A DNA stretch of 64,000 nucleotides from Bryobacterales bacterium (GTDB taxonomy: Bacteria > Acidobacteriota > Terriglobia > Bryobacterales > Bryobacteraceae), in assembly GCA_003162425.1 (NCBI GenBank), contig PMOK01000037.1, positions 1 to 64,000 on the forward strand, written 5' to 3'. Position 1 is the stretch's first letter. Each line of letters starts with the position of its first letter. The translations under genes were made by a program, and so were the position numbers. Under the pieces are notes generated by a model, which ran no database searches, was not told the origin of the DNA, and saw only the letters and a list, made by a program, of their open reading frames with translations. Of this stretch, positions 27,204 to 35,079 are shown in pieces.

Positions 27204-28138
27204 CCGCTGACTTGGGCGCCGACATCCGGATAGTTTTTCCGGAAGCAGGCCTCGACGTGGTTTTCGACGAATGCGACCGCTTCGATCACGACGAAACGGG
27301 GGGCCGTCTAGTCGGGACATACAAGGAACACGGCGGCAAGCTCACGGTGCAGGTGACCGGCATCATAGAATCCGGGCCGCAGGCAAAGCGCTCACCAGTC
27401 AGCTTCTTTCAAGACGGCGCGCACCAGGAGAGTATCTTTCGTCAGATTGAAAGCCAGCATCCAGAAATAGAGCACCTCGGGAACTGGCATACCCATCACG
27501 TCAACGGATTGCCGACCCTCAGCGGCGGCGACATTGAAACCTATCACCGCACCGTGAACCATCATAACCACAACACGCCCTTTTTCTATGCGTTGCTCGT
27601 AACGGCGAAACACCACAGCTCTGACCCTCACCGCCGCTACAGCATCAAACACTTTGTATTTCGTCGTGGCGACAAGGACTTCTACGAAATCCCACCGCGG
27701 CACGTCGAGTTTGTCGATGCGCCGCTCGTGTGGCCGGCATCAGCATCGCAGACCGATCATGTTGATCACCGCCATTCGGCCGGTTCACCGCCACGACCTG
27801 ACCGAGCTTATGACAGCGACATCATCAGCGAGTTTTATCCCGGTATCCGCCCATTCTCTTCCCAGAAACTCGGCGTTTACTGGCGTGGTCCACTAGAGCT
27901 GCTGGACGGGTCCAGAGTGCAGGTCGTTCTGCTTGAAGACTCGGCTGGGCGGACATCCAAACATTCCGTTGCCTTGCGTGACGCGCCTGCCGCACTACAG
28001 AGCGTCGCCGATGAACTTGCTAAAGAAGAGTTCCCGTCGGCACGGGCTGCGCTGTTAGCAACGGAACGTAACTGCAATCGCGCGTTGTATCAACGTGCCC
28101 ACATAGAGGAAACAAAATCTTCAACTAAAAGGACTTGA
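27179..28138 (+). CDS. JAB/JAMM metalloisopeptidase with extra C-terminal domain
   Basis: 319 residues, ATG at 27179 with AGGAGG upstream. The JAMM active site is complete: Glu39 in DETGG, then GNWHTHHVNGLPTLSGGD with His104, His106, Ser115 and Asp118 (HxH-x8-S-x2-D). The domain ends near residue 170. The C-terminal 150 residues contain a strand-rich block (FSSQKLGVYWRGPLELL) and a helical end (AALLATERNCNRALYQRAH) without a family I know. Bacterial JAB peptidases of this type remove or process the conjugated protein. It reads into the E1 gene by 25 bases and is followed after 4 bases by the metallo-beta-lactamase-fold gene. Confidence 0.85.
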   Translation: MWKRKTKVTADLGADIRIVFPEAGLDVVFDECDRFDHDETGGRLVGTYKEHGGKLTVQVTGIIESGPQAKRSPVSFFQDGAHQESIFRQIESQHPEIEHLGNWHTHHVNGLPTLSGGDIETYHRTVNHHNHNTPFFYALLVTAKHHSSDPHRRYSIKHFVFRRGDKDFYEIPPRHVEFVDAPLVWPASASQTDHVDHRHSAGSPPRPDRAYDSDIISEFYPGIRPFSSQKLGVYWRGPLELLDGSRVQVVLLEDSAGRTSKHSVALRDAPAALQSVADELAKEEFPSARAALLATERNCNRALYQRAHIEETKSSTKRT

Positions 28139-28142
28139 TGCT

Positions 28143-29006
28143 ATGGATGTTTTTACTCTTTATGCCGGCCAGGGCTCGCTAGCCGCAGTGCGTGCGGGTG
28201 ACGAGGCGATTATCGTCGATGCGCACATGCCGGAATGTGAGGAAGTCTGTCAAGACCAGATTGAGCAGAGCCTCGAACATTACTTGACGAAAAGCAAAGT
28301 TCGCGGGCTGATCCTCACAGGATTAGACAAGGACCACGCGTGTCCGGCGGGCGTCGAGTCGATACTCATCAAGTACGAGCCAGATTGGGTGATGTACCCG
28401 ACATACTACAAAGACACTGACACCGCATCGGACGTCTTTAGCATCATTGCCCGACAGGTCAGCCGCCGTGAGAAGACAAGCCGCCCTCTGACCCGCAAAT
28501 CGGTGCGCGTGGATACGGTGGAGACACGATTCCTGACGGGTCTCGCAAATTACTTCACGCTTGAACTTTTCTCTCCGCACCTTGACGATATGGATTCCTC
28601 CAATAACAGCAGTATCGTCCTCAAACTCGCCGGGCTCGATCAGACGGGTTTTAGCTACCTGATAACCGGCGACACCGAAACCGCGGGTTGGGACAGTATC
28701 AACCAATCCTTCGGCAAGTATCTGTCTTCCGACGTTATGGCGGCGTCCCATCATGGATCTCGCACCGGCGTCAATGCGAAAACGCTGCTGCTTGTCAGTC
28801 CACACACTGTTCTGATCAGCGCAGGAGTCGAAAATTCTTACGAGCACCCTGACGGTGTTGCGATTCAAGCTTACCGGAAGGTGGGCGCACAGGTGTTTTC
28901 CACCAATGCTGATCCGGAAGGCACGTGCTTTCTCACCCGCAAAGTCAATGGAATCTTTGAAACCCGAGCGGTAGGACATTTCGCCCGCCGTGCGGCAAAT
29001 GCCTAG
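28143..29006 (+). CDS. ComEC-like metallo-beta-lactamase-fold protein with altered metal motif
   Basis: 287 residues. The fold is recognisable from IIVDAHMPE near residue 23, LTGLDKDHACPAG at 58-70, ITGDTE near 182 and AASHHGS near 202. In the ComEC/Rec2 branch the metal loop is HxDxDH; here it is G60-L-D62-K-D64-H65, so the first His is lost. Both downstream ligands (Asp of GDTE and His-His) are kept. It may be catalytically weakened or use one metal. Metallo-beta-lactamase-fold genes of this branch are often found next to E1/E2/JAB genes in bacteria. It starts 4 bases after the JAB gene and overlaps the patatin gene by 17 bases. Confidence 0.78.
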   Translation: MDVFTLYAGQGSLAAVRAGDEAIIVDAHMPECEEVCQDQIEQSLEHYLTKSKVRGLILTGLDKDHACPAGVESILIKYEPDWVMYPTYYKDTDTASDVFSIIARQVSRREKTSRPLTRKSVRVDTVETRFLTGLANYFTLELFSPHLDDMDSSNNSSIVLKLAGLDQTGFSYLITGDTETAGWDSINQSFGKYLSSDVMAASHHGSRTGVNAKTLLLVSPHTVLISAGVENSYEHPDGVAIQAYRKVGAQVFSTNADPEGTCFLTRKVNGIFETRAVGHFARRAANA

Positions 29007-30336
29007 GTCCGAGGCTCGCGCCAAGCCTGACGGCTCGACCTGCACAGCTGTCGGAATCGCACTATCTGGAGGGGGATCACGCGCCGCCGCATTTCATCGC
29101 GGCACGATCCAAGGGCTCCAAGAAATTGATCTGCTCAACCAGCTCGATGTAATTTCCAGCGTATCCGGCGGTTCGGTTTTTGCGGCCGCATGGATGGCCG
29201 CCACGTGGAGAGGCCACGGACTTCCACAATTCCTCGCGAATATCGGGCTCGAACTTGCTCAAGGATTCATCGCCCGGTCGATCACTCCCAGTGCTTTGAA
29301 GCTCGTTTTGCCATCCTACACGCGGGCGAATCTCCTGGCGGAGACATTTGATCGCACGCTCATGCACGGAATGCAATTGAAGGATCTGCCAGAACAGCCG
29401 CTCCTCTCCATGAACACCAGTGTCATGAATACCGGGCAGGTAGGCAAATTTAGTCGGCATGGATTCTCATCTACTGGTATTCAGGCGCCTGGGGAAGCTC
29501 AGGACAAGTCGAATCCATCCATTCCGCTTGAGAGTTTCCCGGTGGCCCTTGCCGCCATGGCATCCGCAGCTTTCCCAATTGGGCTGCCGCCTGTCTATTT
29601 ACTTCGAGGCAAACACATTCCAGACGGTTGGGGCGGGCCTCGTCTCGCTGATCATCACCGATTTGCGCTCACTGATGGCGGTGTTCTGGAGAACCTTGGT
29701 GTCCAGACACTCCTAAAGAGCAGACGCTTTGGTGCCTGGAACCTGATAATCAGCGACGCCGGCAGAAAAGAAACCCTTTGGAAGCCTGGTGGAATTGTGA
29801 ATTGCATTCGCGGCGCAGTGATGGGACTTGTCAGTTTGCCGACCATTGAGCGGGTGACGGTCATGATGAACGACAAGGAGAACCGCCAGATGCGCTTCAC
29901 CGCCTACGGTGAAATCGAGCGCACGTGGCTGATCGACGCCCTCAATAGTGGCATCCCCCAGCCTGGCCTCGATGATTACCTGTCCGGTCAACCGCGTACA
30001 GCACGTCGGCGAGTCCTCTTCATCCGGCTGAATCAGACATTGAGCGAACTCCTAGCGACTATTCCTCGATGGCGTCTGCACGAACTGGCTAAGCGCGCGA
30101 ATGAAGCTCTGCCAGGTCCGTTACCACCGATTACGGACTTGCTCCGCTCGTATGGCGTTGAACTCAGACCGGCACGTGAGATACACAGGGCCATGGGAGG
30201 AGATGCGCGCGTAGCGGAACTCAATCGTATCAGCACGAACTTTGCTGCCTTATCAAACCGGGATATTGAAGGCCTTCATGCCCATGCCCGTTGGCAGGTG
30301 CATGCGATGCGCGCGCTCTACTGGGATGTGAGCTGA
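28990..30336 (+). CDS. patatin-like phospholipase (possible effector)
   Basis: 448 residues from GTG (28990) or ATG (28999). The patatin fold is complete: oxyanion loop ALSGGGSRAAAFHRG (residues 24-38), nucleophile elbow SVSGG (Ser59; the motif is GxSxG with the first Gly replaced by Ser, as in other bacterial patatins) and catalytic Asp in LTDGGVLENLG near 228. The C-terminal 150 residues carry no known domain. Patatin phospholipases act as membrane-degrading effectors in CBASS and other defence systems. Here no nucleotide-cyclase is present, so activation would have to come from the conjugation machinery or another partner (inference). It overlaps the previous gene and lies 4 bases before the helicase gene. 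Confidence 0.85.
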   Translation: MRQMPRSEARAKPDGSTCTAVGIALSGGGSRAAAFHRGTIQGLQEIDLLNQLDVISSVSGGSVFAAAWMAATWRGHGLPQFLANIGLELAQGFIARSITPSALKLVLPSYTRANLLAETFDRTLMHGMQLKDLPEQPLLSMNTSVMNTGQVGKFSRHGFSSTGIQAPGEAQDKSNPSIPLESFPVALAAMASAAFPIGLPPVYLLRGKHIPDGWGGPRLADHHRFALTDGGVLENLGVQTLLKSRRFGAWNLIISDAGRKETLWKPGGIVNCIRGAVMGLVSLPTIERVTVMMNDKENRQMRFTAYGEIERTWLIDALNSGIPQPGLDDYLSGQPRTARRRVLFIRLNQTLSELLATIPRWRLHELAKRANEALPGPLPPITDLLRSYGVELRPAREIHRAMGGDARVAELNRISTNFAALSNRDIEGLHAHARWQVHAMRALYWDVS

Positions 30337-30340
30337 TGAT

Positions 30341-33244
30341 ATGGGATACTTCTCAGACAACTACGACAAGCTGCGGTTTCCAATCGCCGATGGTCCCCGT
30401 CCTGGATTTCGTACTGCTCAGGTCGCCGCCGCGCACGCCGTTTCCGCACATTTTTTCGGCTCGAAACAGCCCGCCATCGTAACCATGCCGACGGGCGCGG
30501 GCAAGACAACCGTCTTGATAACTGTTGCATTCTTATTACGCGCGGAGCGTGTCCTGGTGCTTACACCCAGCCGCCTGGTCCGCGAACAGATTGCCGAGAA
30601 TTTTCGGGTGCTTCTCGATCTGAAGAAGATAGAGGCTCTCCCGGTTGATCTCGATGGCCCGAGAGTTTTCGTTACTGACAGTGAAGTTGGCTCAGATGGC
30701 GCATGGGACAGCTTACGGCAGTTTGATGTCGTCGTTGCGACGGTGCCAAGCGTGAGTCCTCGGGATGGCGCGATACCGGCACCACCGGCCGATCTCTTCG
30801 ACCTCGTCCTCGTCGATGAGGCTCATCACGCTCCGGCAAAGACATGGAGCCGATTGCTCGATCTGTTGCAAGATGCCAGGCAAGCTCTGTTCACGGCTAC
30901 GCCTTTCCGGCGCGATGAAAAAGAGATTAAAGGAAAGTTCGTCTTCACTTACGATCTCAGGCGTGCCTACGAGGACCGTGTTTTCGGCGACATCACCTAC
31001 CAGCCGGTGCGGCGACCTCCCGGTACTCCGTCTGCCGATGTTGCGATCGCCCTGGCAACCGAAGCAAAGTTTCGAGCCGATCGGGATGCGGGCCTTGAGC
31101 ATCTGGTAATGGTCCGCGCCGACAGTTTGCCGAGGGCCAGGGAGCTTTTAGATATTTACGAGCATAATACCGGCCTCCGGCTTGCTTTCGTCAACGGCAA
31201 GCACAGCCTGGCCCACGTAAAGCGCGTCATCGCCAAGCTGCAGGGCAATGAACTGGACGGTATAGTCTGCGTCAACATGTTCGGCGAAGGCTTCAACCTT
31301 CCCAATCTAAAGATCGCCGCCGTACACAGCCCGCACAAATCGCTAGCCGTCACGCTTCAGTTCATTGGCCGGTTCGCAAGGACCGGACAGGCCAACATAG
31401 GCGGCGCGACGTTCCTGGCGGAGCCGGCCAGCAGCGGCGGCGAGATTGACGAACTCTATGAGACCGGTGCGATCTGGCGGACTATTGTGCAGAACCTGGG
31501 AGCGGCGCGTGTCGAAGAGGAAGTGCAAACGCGCGAAGTGCTAGACAGCTTTCAGGTGGATGCGGCACCGGACATGGCTGATTTCTCGCTCTACACCGTG
31601 AGGCCGTATTTCCACGTCAAAATCTTTGCAACCTCCGATGGGGTCGATCTGTCAGCGGAGCCCGATTTGCCCGGGAAACTTCAAGTTATTTATCGGGGGA
31701 TCAGCAATCCGCATGGCGCCGCCGTGTATCTGACGCGCGAGGCGATCCGCTCCCCATGGTCCACCGACGAGCGCTTTACCAACGTCGCGTATGACCTGTT
31801 TATTTTCCACTACAACACTGACGCCAAGCTGCTTTTTATATGCTCCTCGCGCCGCAACGCCGAACTCTATAACCGTCTTGCGAAAGATCTGGTAATTGGC
31901 CGCCCTCGTCCTTTGTCGAACAGCAGTATCAACCGTGTACTTAACGATCTCGACGCCGCCGAGTTTTTTAGTGTCGGCATGCGCAAGCGCCACAAGCTGG
32001 GGCAGTTTGAATCCTACCGGACGATTACGGGTCCAAGTGGAGACCGGGCAATCCAGGAAGCAGACGGCAGGCTCTACGACCGGGGCCATTGCTTCGGAAA
32101 GGCTCTTGACGATGGCAATGCAATCACCATCGGCGTGAGTTCCGCATCGAAAGTCTGGAGCAACACGTCTGATCAGATTCCTGAGCTCTTGAACTGGTGT
32201 AACAGGCTGGCCGCGAAAATAGCCACTAACCGCGCTGCCGTTACAGGATCACGGCTCGATCTGCTCGCGCTTGGCGAGGAGCTGACTCAAGTCCCGGCCG
32301 GTGTAATCGCAATGACATGGGCAGCGCGCGTTTACTACGACCCGCCCCCAGTGTTATACCGCTCTGCCGCCGGAAATGTCGTCGAACGTAGCCTCTTAGA
32401 CTTTGGACTTAAAATCGCCGAAAGCCAGGAGGGTAGCACGATCTTCGCTATCAGCAACGCCGATCTTTCCTGGCTGGGCCGGTTCGCTTTGGGCGATGCT
32501 GACCTTTTTTCACCAGCTTCGGAGGATGAGCCTGAACTTATAGTGCACCGGGCGAATGAGGATATAACGCTCCAGGAATATCTCAATGAAGAAATGCCCA
32601 GCTTCTTTTGTTCCGATTTATCCGCGATAGAAGGCACTACGCGCTTCCCGGCTCCGCCGGCTTTGCAGGTGTTCAGCGATGATCTGGTGGAAGCCGTCGA
32701 TTGGGAAGCCGCGACAGTTGATATCACCAGGGAGAAACCCGGTGCGGGTGCTGGAAGATCGTTGTTTGAATGGCTGCAAGAACGCCTGCTTGCATCTTGC
32801 GCTGAGGTAGTGTTCTGTGACGATGGAGCCGGTGAAGTTGCGGACTTCCTATCAATCCAGGAGACGGCGGCAGGTCCTCGGGTAAAGATGTTTCATTGTA
32901 AAGCCAGCGGTGAACCGCAAGCGGGCAACCGCGTCAATGATCTCTACGAAGTATGCGGTCAGGCTGTCAAATCGAGTGTTTGGATCCGAACCGAGCATCT
33001 GCTGGCTCGCCTTAGGCACCGTACGACACTCCCCAGCGTTACCGGCTATATACGTGGGGATGACGATACGGCGGCACGGATTCTCGCGCTTCAAGCACGC
33101 CAACAGACTCAGTTTGAAATCTATATCGTGCAGCCTTCGGTCATGAAGGATGAGCGGCACGCGAACATATCCAACCTCTTGGCGGCAACACGCGATTACC
33201 TGCTACAGGGGGGAATCGAATCTTTCGGAGTCATTGGGAGTTAA
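30341..33244 (+). CDS. superfamily 2 DEAD/DEAH helicase with possible C-terminal nuclease
   Basis: 967 residues. Walker A is TGAGKTT (51-57), DEAH lies at 159-162, FTATPFR follows near 185, and motif VI is FIGRFARTG near 345. The central 400 residues are without known domains. Near residues 826-856 a pattern CDDGAGEVADFLSIQ ... VKMFHCKAS resembles the D...(x)CK active site of a PD-(D/E)XK nuclease. Together this would be a helicase-nuclease, as found in several defence operons (inference). The gene starts 4 bases after patatin and is the last of the operon. The SF2 family resembles the type III restriction/DEAD-like helicase group. Confidence 0.83.
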   Translation: MGYFSDNYDKLRFPIADGPRPGFRTAQVAAAHAVSAHFFGSKQPAIVTMPTGAGKTTVLITVAFLLRAERVLVLTPSRLVREQIAENFRVLLDLKKIEALPVDLDGPRVFVTDSEVGSDGAWDSLRQFDVVVATVPSVSPRDGAIPAPPADLFDLVLVDEAHHAPAKTWSRLLDLLQDARQALFTATPFRRDEKEIKGKFVFTYDLRRAYEDRVFGDITYQPVRRPPGTPSADVAIALATEAKFRADRDAGLEHLVMVRADSLPRARELLDIYEHNTGLRLAFVNGKHSLAHVKRVIAKLQGNELDGIVCVNMFGEGFNLPNLKIAAVHSPHKSLAVTLQFIGRFARTGQANIGGATFLAEPASSGGEIDELYETGAIWRTIVQNLGAARVEEEVQTREVLDSFQVDAAPDMADFSLYTVRPYFHVKIFATSDGVDLSAEPDLPGKLQVIYRGISNPHGAAVYLTREAIRSPWSTDERFTNVAYDLFIFHYNTDAKLLFICSSRRNAELYNRLAKDLVIGRPRPLSNSSINRVLNDLDAAEFFSVGMRKRHKLGQFESYRTITGPSGDRAIQEADGRLYDRGHCFGKALDDGNAITIGVSSASKVWSNTSDQIPELLNWCNRLAAKIATNRAAVTGSRLDLLALGEELTQVPAGVIAMTWAARVYYDPPPVLYRSAAGNVVERSLLDFGLKIAESQEGSTIFAISNADLSWLGRFALGDADLFSPASEDEPELIVHRANEDITLQEYLNEEMPSFFCSDLSAIEGTTRFPAPPALQVFSDDLVEAVDWEAATVDITREKPGAGAGRSLFEWLQERLLASCAEVVFCDDGAGEVADFLSIQETAAGPRVKMFHCKASGEPQAGNRVNDLYEVCGQAVKSSVWIRTEHLLARLRHRTTLPSVTGYIRGDDDTAARILALQARQQTQFEIYIVQPSVMKDERHANISNLLAATRDYLLQGGIESFGVIGS

Positions 33245-33409
33245 GGCCCGGAATGTTTCGTTCTGTGCACGTCCATTGGGAACCACTACAGCGGCCTTGG
33301 CAGTGGCTTGCGCCGCCGCCTCTCCGGATAACAGCAGTACCAGCTTTGGCCTCTGTGGTGCTTTCCGCGCTTCCCCGATTTCGCGGCGTTATCAGCGCTG
33401 CCCGCTTAA

Positions 33410-33571
33410 GCTGGCCCGCATGGCGCAGTCGAAGCGCTCCGCACGCTCGATGCCTTACAACTCTCAGTCGCACTTGGGCTCAAGCGAGCCGAACTTGTAA
33501 CAGTGTTCGTCGCAGCCGACCAGAAACTCTGCCGAGTGGCCACGCTCGAAGGGTTCGCGGTGACGACCTGA
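33410..33571 (+). pseudogene. 3' remnant of a VapC-type PIN toxin
   Basis: In frame from a TAA at 33407, the translation LRTLDALQLSVALGLKRAE followed by VFVAADQKLCRVATLEGF looks like the end of a PIN-domain toxin, whose final helices carry the acidic residue of (L)DALQL and the AAD..L motif near the C-terminus. The N-terminal two thirds are missing or in other frames, and no antitoxin gene is nearby. The rest of the gene-free stretch 33245-33719 shows nothing else. It lies in the convergent space between two ubiquitin-like operons. Confidence 0.5.
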
Positions 33572-33719
33572 ACAGCCAGCTTCAATCGTGATTTGAGATT
33601 CGGCGTGCTGCGAACCGACCAGGCCGGCGAAAGCTGGTTCCCGAATTCCTGGCGGAGGCCTGGCGCGCCGTGTGGTCCGGCACGATGTCGATTTCGCGGC
33701 GCGAACGGTCCACTCTCGC

Positions 33720-34541
33720 TCACGGGCTCTTCTTTACGCTCCGTGGCTTTTTTGGTTTTTCGACTTGAGCCTTGGCAGTGACCTTTGCGTGATCGCCGTA
33801 AAGGTCATCGACGGCTTCAACCAGCCGGGCGGCGTAATTTTCGGCCGTGAGGCGAACCCATGCCGGAGAGACCCGGATGAGCCAAAACGGCAGCAGAAGA
33901 ATGTCGGTGCCCAAGGCGAGCCACAAAGTGTCTTGGACGCCGTGCTGGTTGTAAATCGCCGCGCGGATGAACACACCGCAAATCAGGCAGCCGAGGATGC
34001 TCGACGTCAAGCCGTAGGGCCTGAGCCCCAGCAGGTTGCGGCGGTACCCATAGCTAACCAGCTCGCCAAAAACGAGAGGAAAGCGCTTCTGATCGCGAGT
34101 GCTGTTGCGCAAGTGCGTTGACCACGCGGCATAACAGATATCGGCTGCATCAGGACCGTTTCTCTCAACGTCGGGGGCCGGCGATGAAGTGTTCGGCACC
34201 AGCTCAACAAGCCGCGCATGGTAGCGGGCTTTCGTAATTGCGTCGATGCGCCGATCGCCGTGACGCAGGATCGCAACCGAGGGCATGCCTCCCCAGCTTT
34301 CCCAAAGCTTATTCTCCAGAACTTTTCCCGGATCGCGGGCAAGCTGACTCAACCAGTAGGTGCCACCGACAGCGCCGAGGCCGAGCCACAGCATCTTCAG
34401 CCAGGAAAGCTCTAGCCCCGCGACCGCGACGATCGCGATAACGGTGGGTGCGATGACAAGTAGTGAAGGGTAAAGCCGCGCATTGCGGGCGTAGCGGTCG
34501 GGAAAGACGTTCTCTGTCCAGCTTTTACCTTGTTTTGCCAT
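33720..34541 (-). CDS. four-TM membrane protein of the second ubiquitin-like operon
   Basis: 273 residues. Two hydrophobic helices lie at the N-terminus (LLVIAPTVIAIVAVAG and LKMLWLGLGAVGGTYWL) and two in the second half (SSILGCLICGVFIRAA and ALGTDILLLPFWLI). Between them is a charged region of about 110 residues with no known domain, including YAAWSTHLRNSTRDQKRFPLVFGELVSYGYRR (in part). The tail is Lys-rich. The gene is last in its operon, overlapping the JAB gene by 17 bases. Its arrangement recalls membrane effectors in bacterial conflict systems, but I cannot assign a family. Confidence 0.65.
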   Translation of the reverse strand: MAKQGKSWTENVFPDRYARNARLYPSLLVIAPTVIAIVAVAGLELSWLKMLWLGLGAVGGTYWLSQLARDPGKVLENKLWESWGGMPSVAILRHGDRRIDAITKARYHARLVELVPNTSSPAPDVERNGPDAADICYAAWSTHLRNSTRDQKRFPLVFGELVSYGYRRNLLGLRPYGLTSSILGCLICGVFIRAAIYNQHGVQDTLWLALGTDILLLPFWLIRVSPAWVRLTAENYAARLVEAVDDLYGDHAKVTAKAQVEKPKKPRSVKKSP

Positions 34542-35079
34542 GAGCGTCCTCTTTCATTGCAGCTTGCTTCGCACAGGATGCCCGAGTTCGCGGCAGGAGT
34601 CGAACAGCTTCCTTATCGTTGTGGACCGCGACATACAAGCCCGACGGTAGTCGCTGTGTTCCCGCGATTACGAGAAGAAAGCCATTCAAATGATGGGTTG
34701 ATTTCTTGAACGCCTCAGTGATGCTGTGGAGATCCTGCGGCGAGGGAGAGGGAACAGGCTCGGGGTGAGTGTGCCAATCGCCCAGAAAGAAAAGCCCTCT
34801 CCGATGGGCGTCATCAATCTCAGCCTGTTCTGCTTTTCGGTCCGGCTGGTAAGAATACCGCGTGCGAATATCAGTTGGCCGCGGTCCGGTGGCGTGTTCT
34901 ACCGTTACCGTCGTCCACGCAACGCGGCCGAATAGTTGTCCTCCCGCTTCGCGGTCCCTGGCCTTGAGCTGTTGATGCTCGGCGAAAATTTCTAGCACTT
35001 CGGATGGCATCACTAGCTTCTGTCCTGACCGTCCGATGTCGAAACTAAGGCTTGGCGGGGCTGGCCGCAAGCGTTGCAA
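34525..35079 (-). CDS. JAB/JAMM metalloisopeptidase, second operon
   Basis: 184 residues from a TTG at 35079, chosen because AAGGAG stands seven bases upstream; ATG at 35010 and TTG at 35097 are alternatives. The JAMM site is complete: Glu44 in REAGGQLFG, then GDWHTHPEPVPSPSPQD with His103, His105, Ser113 and Asp116 (HxHP-x6-S-x2-D), the classical form of Rpn11/RadC-like JAB proteases. The gene overlaps the E2-E1 gene upstream and the four-TM gene downstream, so all four genes are in one operon. It should process or remove the conjugated protein. Confidence 0.85.
   Translation of the reverse strand: MQRLRPAPPSLSFDIGRSGQKLVMPSEVLEIFAEHQQLKARDREAGGQLFGRVAWTTVTVEHATGPRPTDIRTRYSYQPDRKAEQAEIDDAHRRGLFFLGDWHTHPEPVPSPSPQDLHSITEAFKKSTHHLNGFLLVIAGTQRLPSGLYVAVHNDKEAVRLLPRTRASCAKQAAMKEDAHGKTR

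Noticed and set aside
28323..29045. 240-codon minus-strand ORF opposite the metallo-beta-lactamase-fold gene
   Set aside because: The plus strand shows fold motifs and coupled overlaps with its neighbours; this one shows none.
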